Part shown: piece after piece, positions 26,410 to 39,060 of the stretch
Position numbering within the stretch: position 1 is the stretch's first letter
How the letters are laid out: each line of letters opens with the position of its first letter
From: Nemania diffusa
Taxonomy: Eukaryota > Ascomycota > Sordariomycetes > Xylariales > Xylariaceae
Assembly: GCA_038501195.1 (NCBI GenBank)
Contig: JBBPUQ010000008.1
Location: forward strand, 4,449,346 to 4,513,345
DNA length: 64,000 nt
Direction: 5' to 3'
Program-made: the position numbers and the translations under genes
Notes under the pieces: generated by a model
What the model was told of the DNA's origin: nothing
Database searches by the model: none
The model's input: only the letters and a program-made list of their open reading frames with translations

Positions 26410-26595
26410 CTCTTACATGCATTTATTAACACTTTACTATAACCCCACTTGCTACTTTACACACTTGTATATTTTTTGCTGCACACATTTGTAATTTAGC
26501 TTTTTTTTTCTTTCTTTTTCATTTTAAAGTTTTTAATTAATAAAATCAATCAAAAAGCTTCTATGCTTACTCCGCAATTATAACAAAAAAAAATT
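26410..26595. repeat. Dispersed element, copy 1
   Basis: Begins around TTACATGC and contains ACTTGTATA, TTGTAATTTAGC followed by a T run, TTTTAAAGTTTTTAATTAA and TAAAATCA, ending near TGTAATTATAACA. Copies at 28995-29110 and 50720-50885. It brackets the 172-bp satellite with its second copy. Confidence 0.6.
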
Positions 26596-26599
26596 GATA

Positions 26600-28990
26600 T
26601 AATAAAAGTTAAAAATAACAATAATAAACAAAGTAAACTTTTCAAATAAAATTAAATATATACTTTTAGCTAAGTTTATTTTAAAAAAACAAAAGTTAAC
26701 TTAGTAAAGTTTATATATAATAAATAACTAAAAACACCGCTAAAACTAGCAGAAAAGTCGGAGTAAAATGGTATAAAAAAACTGCAAAAAATAGCAAAAA
26801 ATAAAGTAAATCTATAAAATGAAATTATAAATAAATGCTCGGCTAAATTTATTTTAGAAAAAAATGTAAACTTAGTAAGTTTTATAGTAAAAAAAAAACT
26901 AAAAACATATATAAAACTAGTAAAAAAAACAGAAAAAAATAGTAGTAAAAAAGCTAAAAACTATTAAAAAGTACTGCGTAAATTATATAAATGAATTTAA
27001 ATGTACTCTTTTAGCTAAGCTTACTTTGGAGCGAAAAAATGAACTTAATAAATTTTATAGTAAAAAAAAAACTAAAAATACATACAAAATCAGCAGAAAA
27101 AACAAAGTAAAATAAAATTAACAAAACTATAAACTATTACAAAGCACTAAAGAAATTTTATAAATGAACTTAAATATATTTTTTTAGTTAATTTTACTTT
27201 AGAAAAAAAAGTTTAACTTAATAAATTTTATACAAAAATAAAAGTTAAAAATACTAAAAAAATTAATAAAAAAAACAGAAAAAAATAATATAACAAAAGC
27301 TGAAAATAATAACATAAAACAAAGTAAATTTTAAATATAAAATTATATATATATTTTCGGCTTAATTTACTTTAAAATAGAAAAATCAACTTAGTGAATT
27401 TTATAGCAAAAAAAAAACTGAAAATATATAAAAAACTAAGTAAAAAAAAAAAAAAAAATAGTATTAAAAAAACCGAAAATAACAATAAAAAACGAAGTAA
27501 ACTTTTAACATAAAATAATATATAAACTTTTAGCTAAGTTTATTTTAAAGCAAAAAAGTCAACTTAGTAAATTTTACAATAAAAAAAAAACTAAAAATAT
27601 ATAAAAAATTAAAAAAAAAAACAAAATAAAATAGTATAAAAAAAACTAAAAATAACAATATTAAACAAAGTAAACTTTAAATATAAAATTTAATATAAGT
27701 TCTTAGCTTAACTTACTTTAAAGCAGAAAAATCAACTTAGTAAATTTTATACAAAAAAAAAAACTAAAAATAAACAAAAAACTAAAGCAAAAAACAAAAT
27801 AAAATAATATTAAAAAAGCTAAAAATAATAGCAAAAAACAAAGTAAATTTTAAACATAAAATTATATATATACTGTTAGCTAAACCTACTTTAAAGCAGA
27901 AAAATCAACTTAGTAAATTTTGTACAAAAAAAAAAATTAAAAATAAACAAAAAACTAAAGCAAAAAACAAAATAAAATAATATTAAAAAAGTTAAAAATA
28001 ATAACAAAAAACAAAGTAAATTTTAAATATAAAATTATATATATACTGTTAGCTAAACTTACTTTAGAGCAAAAAAATCAACTTAGTAAATTTTATAGCG
28101 AAAAAAAAACTAAAAATATATAAAAAACTAAAAAAAAAAAAAAAATAAAATAATATCAAAAAAGCTAAAAATAACAATATAAAATAAAGCAAACTTTAAA
28201 TATAAAATTTAATGTACTTTTTTAGCTAACTTTACTTTAAAAAAAAAAGTTCAACTTAATAAATTTTATATAAAAACAAAAGTTAAAAATATTAAAAAAA
28301 TCAGCAAAAAAAACAAAAAAAAATAATATAACAAAAGCTAAAAATAATAACATAAAACGGAGTAAATTTTAAACATAAAATTATATATATACTTTTAGCT
28401 TAATTTACTTTAAAGCAGAAAAATCAACTTAGTAAATTTTATAACAAAAAAAAAACTGAAAATATATAAAAAACTAAAAAAAAAAACGAAGTAAAATAAT
28501 ATTAAAAAAGCTAAAAATAACAGCAAAAAACAAAGTAAATTTTAAATATAAAATTCAATATAAAGTTTTAGCTTAATTTACTTTAAAGCAGAAAGTTCAA
28601 CTAAGTCAATTTTATATAAAAAAAAAAACTGAAAATATATAAAAAACTAAAGCAAAAAACGAAATAAAATAATATAAAAAAAGCTAAAAATAAAAATATA
28701 AAACAAAATAAACTTTAAATATAAAATTTAATATAAGCTTTTGGCTCAACTTACTTTAAAGCAGAAAATTCAACTTAGTGAATTTTATATAAAAAGAAAA
28801 GTTAAAAATACCAAGAAAATCAGCAAAAAAAACAAAGTAAAATAATATAAAAAAAGCTGAAAATAACAATATAAAACAAAGTAAATTTTAAATATAAAGT
28901 TCAATATAAACTCTCGGTTTAACTTATTTTAAAACAAAAAGTAAACATAGTAAATTTTATAAAAAAAAACTAAATTAAAAACAATAAAAA
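26600..28990. repeat. 172-bp satellite, about 14 units
   Basis: The landmark TTAGCTAA(G/A)(C/T)TTACTTTA recurs near 26670, 26838, 27012, 27183, 27356, 27531, 27702, 27868, 28047, 28220, 28397, 28567, 28738 and 28912, with spacing of 166-179 bp. Each unit also has CAACTTAGTAAATTTTATA, an A run, and AAAGTAAA(C/A)TTT. Found only in the single-copy interval and flanked by two copies of the dispersed element. Size is close to one nucleosome repeat; no function is shown. Confidence 0.9.
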
Positions 28991-28994
28991 GATT

Positions 28995-29110
28995 ATAAAT
29001 ATACTTTATATATTATATATTTGTAATTTAGCTTTTTTTTTATTATTTCAACGTTTTTATTTAATAAAATTAATTATTAAGTTTTTATATATTTTGTAAT
29101 TATAATAGCA
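28995..29110. repeat. Dispersed element, copy 2
   Basis: Short copy sharing TTTGTAATTTAGC-T-run, TTTCAACGTTTTTATTTAATAAAATTAAT and TTTTGTAATTATAA with 26410-26595. Marks the right edge of the 172-bp array. Confidence 0.55.
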
Positions 29111-29875
29111 GGTTTTTATAAAATATCTAAAAAAATAAACAATATAAAAAACTTTAAATATAAAATTTAATATATGCTTTTATTTAAACTTGTTTTTTAT
29201 AAAAAATATATAATAATAAAAATAAACTTAGTAAGCTTTATAGTAAAAGGTTTTTTATATATATTAATATAATAAAAAAAAACATAATAAATTTGTTAAA
29301 TGTATAATTTAATTTGTATATATATAGCTAGTATATAAAAGTATATAACTGTTATATAACTAAGTTTTTTATTAAATAGCTAATAAAATAACATAATAAA
29401 GCCTATATATACAACAAATTTATATATAAATTAGCTTTTGTTTAACTTTTTTAGTTAGATGTTTTTTGTAATAACAATTTAGTAACACTAATATATTTGG
29501 ACTAAAAATTTAATATTTACAAAGCAATCTAAATACTTTTGTATATATATATATACAAAGTTCTATTAACAAAAATTGTATAAATAAATATAAAAATAAC
29601 AACTTAAAATAATATAAATAATATAAGTAAAATTATAATTAACTATTTAACTAAACTTATTTTTTTTTTAAAAAAAGTAAACTTTTATAAATAAAAAAAA
29701 AAGCCAAAAGTATTAAAAAAATTATAAAAAACTTAAATAAATAATATATTAAAAAATAAAAATAATAGCAGAAAATATTATAAATGTTGATTTAGTTTTA
29801 TATAATCAATCGTATATAGTAAAAACTAAAGTAAAATATAATATTGTAATTATATAATGCTATTGTTGTTTTTAT
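29111..29875. other. AT-rich stretch right of the 172-bp satellite
   Basis: Holds one or two very degenerate satellite-like units (29150-29250 and 29640-29790 keep the AAACTTAGTAA and AAAACTTAAATAA pieces). No frame is supported. Confidence 0.4.
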
Positions 29876-29879
29876 ATTT

Positions 29880-31940
29880 TAAAAAACATTTTTGTATGTA
29901 CTTTTAATTAAAATAAACTTTTTATTTTTAAACCTGTTAAAATTTATATAGTTTTTAAACTTGTTTCTGTTTAAAAGTATAACTAATAAAACATTTAGTT
30001 ATAATATTGTGTTTTAAAGCTTGGTTTATTAGTAAGTTTATAATAAATTTTTTTAAAACTTAAACTAAAAACTTTTTTTGTATTTTTTTAATTATAATTT
30101 ATATATATAAAAATTTTGCATTTTTTGTTATATTATATTAGTATATTTTAAGTTTTTACTATAAAAGCAGCTTTATTGTTTATTTTAACTAATTTTGCTT
30201 TAGCTTATTTTTAGTTTTAATAATAACAATATATTTATTAAATCTTTAACTATAGTATATATGCTACAACTAAGTTTGTTAAATAGCTGCGTTTTAAATA
30301 AATGTGCTAGTTATTGTAATAAAAACTTAAATAAACAATTATAAATTAATCAAAATTTATTCGCTTTTAAATTTTATTATAATTTGCAAATTTAAAAAAT
30401 ATTAAATATATTAATTTTAAACAAACTGTTATTTCAAAATAATAAATAAACGCTAAAGCTAGCAAAAGCTCAAAATATTTAAAACTTTAATAGTTTTTAT
30501 AATTGAACTATAAATCTTTTTTTGTATTTATGTAGTATTATTTTAAAACTTTAAATCTTTTGTATTATTTGCAGTAATTTTTTCTTGCATAAACTTTTTT
30601 GCAAAAACTTTTTAAGTTAAGTAAAACAGCGTATTATTAGCTAAAGCTTTATAATATAAAACTAAAATATAATATTAAAAACAGTAAAAAAGTTTATAAA
30701 GCAGAAAAAATTTTACTTTTGCTTTTTTTGCTATGTTTTATTTTTTGCTTTTTTTGTTAATTTTTACTTTTTTTAAATTAACAGTTTTTTAAACTTTTTT
30801 TTTTCTTTTTTTTAAACTAACAGTTTTTTAAACTTTTTTTTTTTTTTACTATTACTTTTTTCAATTATTTTTTTTTTTATTTTTTTTATTTAAACTTTTT
30901 ATTTGTACTTTTTTATATTTATATTTAAATTATTAAAATCTACTTTTTTTTTAAATATTTGTTAAAGTATCTATTTAGCACTTTTAATAAAGTTTTGTTA
31001 AAAATTTTTACTTAGCTAATTAATTTCTTTTATATATTTTTTATTTTTTTTTATAACTTATATTATTAGCTTGCTTTATATGTAGTAAATATTTAAACTA
31101 ATTAATATACTATGTTTTTTTGTAAAAATAACAAAAAAAGCTAAGCTTTTAAAAAAAATATATTTAACTAAAATAAACTGTAAATTTTTAAGCTTGTTAA
31201 AGCTTATACAATTTTCTAACTTATTTATATTTAAAAGTACAATTAATAAATTATATTTTTGCAATAATATGTTTTAAGCTTTAGTTTTTTTAGAAATTTA
31301 AAATAAGTTTTTAAATATAAGTTACAAAATTTTTCAGTACTTTTTTAATTGTAACTTATATATATGTAAATTTTATGTTTTTGCTATAGCAAGTTAATAT
31401 ATTTTAAGCTTTTATTTTAAACAGTCAATTTAGTACTATAAAAACAGCTTTATAGTTTACTTCAAAGTTTTAATCCATTTTTTATATAAGTTCTATTTTG
31501 CAAATCCTGTTTTGATTTATTTTTAACTTTAATAATATAAATATATTCGCTAAACCTTTAATTGTAATATATGTGCTATAGCTAGATTTATTAAATAACT
31601 ACGTTTTAAATAAATATACTAGTTATTGTAGTAAAAACTCTAGTAAACAATTACAAGTTAATAAAAATCTATTTGTTTCTAAGTTTTACTACAATTTATA
31701 AATTCAAAAAATACTAAATATATTAACTTTATGTAAGCTATTACTTTAAAACAACAAAAAAATGCCGAAACTAGTAAAAGCTCAAAGTGTTTAAAACTTT
31801 AATAATTTTTATAATTGAACTATAGATTTTCTTTTATATCTATGTAGTATTATTTTAAAACTTTAAACTTTTTATATTGTTTGTAGTAATTTTTTATTAT
31901 ATAAACTTTTTTGCAAAAATGTTTTAAGTTTATTTATATC
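29880..31940 (-). repeat. Direct duplication of a roughly 0.75-0.8 kb segment
   Basis: Copy 1 at about 29880-30620 and copy 2 at about 31130-31940, offset near 1.25 kb. Shared landmarks include TTTAATTGTAACTTATATATA, ATATTTTAAGCTTTTA, AAAACAGCTTTAT, CGTTTTAAATAAAT, AGCTCAAAGTGTTTAAAACTTTAATA and GTAGTATTATTTTAAAACTTTAAA. Both copies have lost C and G by transitions, copy 1 more than copy 2. Between them lies a T-rich spacer with long T runs (30720-30900). Confidence 0.75.
31076..31940 (-). pseudogene. Degraded minus-strand frame in the duplicated segment, unidentified
   Basis: Read from 31940 down to 31076 on the minus strand, one frame keeps its phase for about 285 codons. The last 62 codons (31264-31076) are fully open; upstream, stops are nearly all TAA/TAG. 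The readable parts look helical and Leu/Ile/Lys-rich, for example ELLLVSAFF around 31785 and TGFAK near 31510. A second copy of most of this frame is at 29880-30620. No catalytic motif was recognised and I could not place it in a family. Either a mobile-element gene or a duplicated host gene is possible. Confidence 0.4.
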
Positions 31941-33600
31941 TGATTAAATAAAAATTAAGTTGTATTTATTTTCTAGCTTATTTGATTTTTTTATAAGCAA
32001 TAGTTATAAATAACAGCTTAATATTTTAAAAGCTTTTATTATAAGTAATAATTACAATATTTTTAATGCTTCAATTTTATAACGAATTAACTATAAATAT
32101 AATATAAATAAGTATTACAATATATTAAAAGTTATTTTAAAATATCATTAGCTAGCACTAACAAACAATATTTTTTACAGCAGAATTTAAAAAAACATAT
32201 TTATAATTAATCAAAGGTGTAATATTAAATATTATAATCTAGCCTGATTTTATTCTTTAGTTAAAAAAAGCTAATATATAAATCGATATTTTAAATTTAT
32301 TTTGACTTAAAATATTAATAAAGTATTAAGTTAATACTATATTATTAAAAACAAAGTTTTAGTTTTTGAATTTAAAATGTTGTTACTTTTTGCTAAGTAT
32401 TATAACACGTTAAACTTTTAGCTTTTTTTTTTTTAACGTACTAGTAGCTCTTAAAATATTAACTAATATATTAAACTAATTGCTTTTAAGCATATTAACC
32501 GCTTTAAAAATACAAATAAATGTAATATAATTATTTTCAGTATATATTTTAATAACAATTAATATACTGCTTTATATTTAGCTATATTAGCTAAAATTAA
32601 TGTAGCTACAATAGCGCTAAATTACCATTTTTTTCATTTAATCAACATTAATATAAAACTAGCTATTAATTTAAAACTAGCTATTATAAACTAACTTATA
32701 TATTTTATTAACAATGTTAATTATACTATAGCTGTAAGCTTGTTTAATTTTATAATTGCTATTTTTTATAAAAATATATTTTTAAATTAATATAAAATCC
32801 TAATAAATCTTTTTATAAAAAATATAATAAGCTTTAGTATTACTAATATAGCTAGTACAAATTTTAGTTTATATACTGTAACATTTATAAATATATAAAA
32901 AACTTAGTTTATTTTAAGCTTTATATTTATATCTAATATTTAAATTATAGCTTTAAATACTATAGCTAAGCTTGTAATTACTAATTTTGCAGTTATATCC
33001 GACTTTATTGCTAAATTTATAAACTTAAATTTTCTGTTTTATTATTGCAAGTTTTTTTTTTTTTTTTTTTTACTTTTAAATACTTTTTTTTCTGCTATTA
33101 ATAATGTTTTTAATATCGAAAGCTTTAATATAATAGTAAACAGTAATAAGTTTAGTTCTGTTTTATTTAGCTCTTTAAATATTTAGTATCTTTTTTCAAG
33201 CTTTTAGTTAAATGTTTTTTTGTTAATAAAAAATAACTTAATAAATAGTTTCGCATTAATAAAAAATAACTTAATAAACTTTATACTTTAATTTAATAAT
33301 AGTATTAAGTTTTTTTAAAGTATTACTACTATTTTTAACAACTAAAACATAAACAAAGCTTAAAATAAAAGTTTTTACAGCAATAAACAAAAAGTAACTA
33401 AAAATAGTAATGTTTAAATAATTTTTAATTAAACTTGCAATTATATATTTAACTGTTATAAAAATAAGCAATATTATATTTTTTTATTTTTATATATATT
33501 TAAAATTTTCTAGTTTAGTTAATATACAATCTTAAAACTAGCTTTTTTATAGCTTATAGTTAATATAACTATAAATTTTTATTACGTAAATTTAACATTT
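31941..33600. other. Stretch with a low-stop plus-strand frame at about 32610-33048
   Basis: Between about 32610 and 33048 the plus-strand frame (codons from 32748) has few stops and reads ITNIASTNFSLYTVTF near 32845, then long hydrophobic runs. Because T-rich DNA reads as Phe/Leu/Ile in any case, I do not call a gene. A 66-codon minus-strand open frame at 33471-33271 is likewise unsupported. Several T runs occur at 32420 and 33050. Confidence 0.3.
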
Positions 33601-35596
33601 TATAAACTTTTGCTTTTTAAGTTCGTTTTTTAATAACAATAATAACCCAACAACATTGTTAATTTTTTTTATTTTATTTTATTTTTTAACAGTATTGTAC
33701 AAACTAAGCTACAAATATATTTTTTTTATTTATTAATTAATTTTATATAAAACAAATTACAATTTAGCAATTTTATAGCATTAATATAAATATAAAAGTT
33801 CAAAGTTTATTGTTGTTATTTAATTTCTCTTTTTTTTTTTTTGTTTTTTATTTTTTGTTTTTTTTTATTTCGCAAGTATTAACTAATACTACTGTTGCTA
33901 TTATAACAGTATTTTTTTTTAGTTAGTTAGTTTTGCTTTATACTGCAACAAATAAACAAAGCTATATATTTATTTATATATAATCTAAGTTACAAAATAT
34001 ACATAAGTTTTATTTTATTTTTTTTTTGACGTTTTAATAATGCTGCTTTTTTGCTAATATTGCTAAAAAGTTTAACTTTTTGTTACTTTTACTAAGTATA
34101 ACCGGTCTAATGTTTTTAAGTATTATAAAAATGTATACAAAATTTTGTAGCAGGTTTTTTATTTGTTAGCTAAATCCGACTTCGAAATCTTTCTTAAAAA
34201 CAAAAAAATAAAAAAAACCAAAAAAATAAGAAGTAATAAAATGCTGGGGTTTTTTTTGCAAATAATATTTTGTAGCTATATATAATAGTAGATTTATAAA
34301 TAAATGAAGTAAAAATAACACGACTTTTTTTATATTAAATAAGTTATATTTAAAAATAATAATTAAAAAAATAAATGTTTTCTAATAGTAAATAAAACAT
34401 AAAAAGTATTTAAAAGCATTGTTAATTGCAGTTTATTTTTTTTTAAAATTCCATTTAATTTTTTGCTTATATTTTAGCTAGTTAAATAATAGCAAGTTAT
34501 ATATTTTTAATATAGTGTTTACAAAGATCTTTTTTGCAAATATGTCGCTTTTGCTAGTAACGTACTATAGTATAAAGCTAAAGCTGCTTGCGCTTATTAA
34601 AAATTAAAGCATATGTTTTAAGCTTTCAAAAAACAAAAAAACAAAAAAAAAGCAAAAAAGTTATTAAATAAAACAATAAAGCTATATTATAAACTAGATC
34701 TAAATAATAAACATAAAAAACTAAAACTAAGTAACAATAATTAAAACAAATTGATTTACTATTATTATTGTTAAATAAACAGTTTATATATTTAAAATTA
34801 ATAAATATAAATAAAAAGTTTATAAAATAAATCTTTAAAAAATTTATAATATTTTTTTTTAATTTAATTATATTTATATATTTAATATAAAAATAGCTTC
34901 GAAATATATATTGCTTTTATATTAATATTATTTAAGCTTTGTGTTATTATAAGTTAAGCTTTTTATAAGTTAATAATAACTTTAAATATAAATCAAAAAT
35001 ATAATGTTTTTTATAAGCTTTTAGTTGATTTTATTTATTAAATATTTTTTATATTTCTTTTAAATATTTATTTAATTTTGATACAATTATAACTAAGCAA
35101 ATCTAGAATTAGCTACAAATAAATACTTAATAAATATTTAAAGTAATAAATAATGTTACAAATAATTGTTTTAAATATTTAAATATATAAGTATATATAT
35201 CTTTATTTGTTTTGTTATATATTTGTTTAAAATATATATAAGTTTATTAAAAGTAAAATATAAAAATAATAAAAGTAGTTATAAACTATATAGTAATTCT
35301 ATTTAAGTAAATATTAAGTAAGTAAATATATATATATAAATAATTACTTTTATATATTTACTTTAAGTATTTAAATTATAAGCATTTTTAAGTAGCTTTT
35401 ACTCTTTTTTTCTGCTTTTATTTACTACTTTTTTGCCTTTTTAACATTTTTAGTTTTTTAAACTTATTTTTTTTTCCCTTTTTCTTTACTAATACAACTT
35501 AGAAAACTTATATATATTAACTAAGCTATTTATATACTTATATATATATTTAGCTACATTTATTTAAATCATTTATTACAAAATATATTTAGTTGA
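33601..35596. other. AT-rich stretch without a recognised gene
   Basis: No tandem repeat found. Small less-degraded patches sit at 34090-34200 and 34500-34600. From 34640 the plus strand is A-rich, then T-rich after 35390. Nothing here supports a frame. Confidence 0.35.
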
Positions 35597-36002
35597 TTGG
35601 ACTTTTTAACTTTGTTACTTATTTTAGTTACTTTTTTTTCAATACTTGTTAACATATATATTTTATATATTAAATGTGCATTTAATGTTTTTAGCTTATA
35701 ACTTTTATATATTGGCGTTTATTTTTCTATTACTTATTACTAACAGTATTACTAGTTTTACTTGTTTATAATTTACTTCAGCTTTATTTATTTTGCTTTT
35801 TTAGCACTTTTTACTTATTTATATTTACTGTTTTAAATAGTAGCTGCTATTTATATTATTATTATTTTTTTATTTATAGTTGCTTAATTTTATTTTGTAT
35901 ATTTTTTTATACTTTATACTTTATATTTTATATTTAAACATTTACTAATTACAAAATACTTAGTTATTATATTAATAATATTTGATAATAAAAAGTGTTA
36001 AA

Positions 36003-38264
36003 AAAAAAGCAGATCTTAGTATTAAAAAACAACTTTTTTTAGCTATAGATTTTTTAACTCAAACTTATCTACTGTTACTACAAACTTTTTTTAAGCACTT
36101 TTTCTGATTTATTAAGTTTAAATCCCATGTTATTACTAAGCATAACTTCAAGTTAGTTTTTTTTAACTTGTTATTTGACTGGACTATTAAACACTTTTGT
36201 TTTTACTTTAATAGTTTCTTTTATTTTAATATAAACATTAATACTGTTGACTATAACAACACTACTTTCGATAATACTGTTAACTATAATAATACTGTTG
36301 TTAACAATAATATTGCTACTACTACTAGCAATAAGTTTTATAAAATAGCGCAAACTTTATTTCAATTACTTTTTTACTTAGTTTTTTACTTAGTATATAT
36401 TTAAAGAGTTTTAGTTATTAAAACTAACACAGTTAAAAATAACAAAACTGTAAATTTCGATTACAATAAATGCACTTGCAAACACTTGCTAAATAAAATT
36501 CGAAAGTACCTCGAAATTATTAAACAAAATTTTTATAATAAAAAAATCAATGTTAATACTACTAAAACATTTATTAACAATATTAACAGTTTTGTAGCAT
36601 TTAGCTTTTTAACTATATATGTAAAAATTGCTAAAATAATGCGTATTATTTTCTAACTCAATGAAGTATTAGCAAGTCCAACTATCCACGAGTTTAATAA
36701 AACAGCTCTTTAACAAACTGCTTTTTTTTCCTTTTTTTTACTTATTTTGCTTCTTTTTTTTTTAAGATTTATATTTGCTATTTTATTTTTTATTATTAAT
36801 ACTAAATTTAAAAACAAAGTATTTTAAACTGAGCTAAATATAATCTTTTATATTAGTTTTACTATTAATAATAATTATTATAGCTTTAGTAACAATTAAT
36901 TCTAAAAACAAAAGCTCGAATTTATTTGCTAACTTTAACTCTTCAAAACTAAAGTTTATATAACTATTAATATTTTTTTTTAAAAGTTTATTTTTTATTT
37001 AGCACTAATATTTTAAAGCGTTAAAACTTCTATATTTAATAATATAAATTATAGTACTAGCTAAATATATAAAAACGATAACATAATTAATATTTTTAAC
37101 ACTTTAAAAAACAGGAGCGAAAACGGACTTACTTGTATGTTTTAGCTTGTTAGCAGTAGCAGTATTATATACAGCATAAATAAAACCGAATTTATTTTTT
37201 CCGATAAAAAAGAGCAAAAAAAAACAGAAACTTTTATTAGCAATTAAAATCTTAAGCATTAATATTAATTTAATAAATATAAAAGTACTAACAATAATTT
37301 GCTAAATTATAAAAATTATAAAATTAACAAAAATATTAACAGCAAAGTAACTAGTTATAATCAGTATAACAGCTAGTTTATAATTCTTAATAAGCTTTTT
37401 TATAACAATTATTATGTTTATAATAATTACAGCTATTATAACAATAAAATCGAAAATTTTTAGTTTGTTGAAAATTTCGTAATAAAGCTATTAAAATTAA
37501 AGAATCGGAATTGTATTAATAATTTTTGTAAACATACTATAGTTAACAAAAAACGTTTCTGCTTTTTCAAATACTAGCGAACTAAATCTGTTAAAAAAAC
37601 TTCTTATTATAAAAGCTAATATTGCTTTTATTATAAATATAAAAAAAAAAGTAAAATAAATAGTTTATTTAATAAATTATTCTTGTTAACTTATATTAAC
37701 TATAAAAGTTCGCACAATATTAAACACAACATTTAAAAAAAATACAAACAAAATAGAACATTTTAGCGTTGTTATATAAATATATATAAATATAAAAACT
37801 AGCGTTATATAAAAAAAGAACCGAAAGATCTTTTTTTTTATAAATATAGCTTAAGCTTATTAACTGCTTAAGTTTAAAAAATATTATAATATTAAAATCG
37901 TTTTATTAAAGTTAATAAAATTTTTAGATTTAAATCTAGCTTATATTTAAAACTAAATAATTATGTTTGTAATATTAGTATTAATAAAAAAATCGGAAGT
38001 TTAAAACAATATATTAAGTACATTATTAACAAAACATTTTATTTTAATAAAACATTTAATAAAAAGCAAGCATAATATAGCTAAGCTAAAAACATAACTA
38101 AGTTTTATAAAAAGTTTCTGTTAATTAAAAATATCGAATTTGTTGCTACTAATAATAACGCTAAACTTAATAAAAACTATTATTAATATGCTTTAGTATA
38201 TAGCTTGTATAAAAAACTTATTTATTAAAACATTATTAAAACTGAACATTTTATATACTTATAA
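36003..38264 (+). pseudogene. Long RIP-degraded frame next to satellite array 2, unidentified
   Basis: One plus-strand frame (codons from 36003) runs about 750 codons to a TAA at 38262-38264, with roughly two dozen stops, almost all TAA or TAG, and no frameshift. The first 240 bp from 36168 and the stretch 36405-36650 are fully open. Visible features: LAIDFLTQTYLLLL near 36045; a Tyr/Asn/Thr low-complexity segment (36237-36335); KCTCKHL near 36468; CINNFCKH near 37512; RFCFFKY near 37554; RCYINIYKYK near 37765. The scattered Cys/His suggest a zinc-binding or DNA-binding protein, but no standard spacing is recognised. An upstream low-stop frame in another phase (35597-35990) could be an earlier exon. 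It retains more C and G than its surroundings. The satellite begins at the base after the stop. Confidence 0.55.
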
Positions 38265-39060
38265 TCTAATAGTATTTTTATAGTTACAGTTACTATAGTG
38301 CTTTTTATACCTTAAACCTGTTTTGGGACTAGCATATTCTTTGGCACTTTTATAAAGTGCTAAAGAATTTTTCAACTCATTTTTTTATAATTTAATTAAA
38401 ATAAAAATAACTTTTTTTTTTTTTTAATCTAATAGTATTTTTATAGTTAAGGTTACTATAGTACTTCTTTAATAGTATTTTTATAGTTACAGTTACTATA
38501 GTGCTTTTTATACCTTAAACTTGTTTTAAGACTAGCATATTTTTTAGCACTTTTATAAAGTGCCAAAGAATTTTTCAACTTATTTTTTTATAATTTAATT
38601 AAAATAAAAATAACTTTTTTTTTTTTTTAATCTAATAGTATTTTTATAGTTAAAGTTACTATAGTGCTTCTTTAATAGTATTTTTATAGTTACAGTTACT
38701 ATAGTGCTTTTTATACCTTAAACCTGTTTTAGAACTAGCATATTTTTTGGCACTTTTATAAAGTGCTAAAAAATTTTTCAACTCATTTTTTTATAATTTA
38801 ATTAAAATAAAAATAACTTTTTTTTTTTTTTAATTTAATAGTATTTTTATAATTAAAGTTACTATAGTATTTCTTTAATAGTATTTTTATAGTTACAGTT
38901 ACTATAGTACTTTTTATACTTTAAACTTATTTTAGGACTAGCGTATTTTTTAGCACTTTTATAAAATGCTAAAAAATTTTTCAATTTATTTTTTTATAAT
39001 TTAATTAAAATAAAAATAACTTTTTTTTTTTTTTAATTTAATAATATTTTTATAGTTAAA
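38265..39060. repeat. Run of four 197-203 bp subrepeats at the array edge
   Basis: Period about 200 bp, each with TATTTTTATAGTTA(C/A)AGTTACTATAG twice and a short hairpin TTTAGCACTTT-TAT-AAAGTGCTAAA (clearest at 46785-46809). The run starts directly after the stop codon of the preceding degraded frame. Confidence 0.75.

Noticed and set aside
26600..28990. Centromeric satellite because of the 172-bp period
   Set aside because: Similarity to 171-bp centromeric units is in length only; the array is short and lies 35 kb from a telomere.
33271..33471. 66-codon minus-strand frame
   Set aside because: Hydrophobic composition expected from AT-rich DNA, no second copy, no motif, no flanking continuation.
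36171..36353. 60-codon minus-strand frame
   Set aside because: Antisense to the well supported plus-strand frame 36003-38264.
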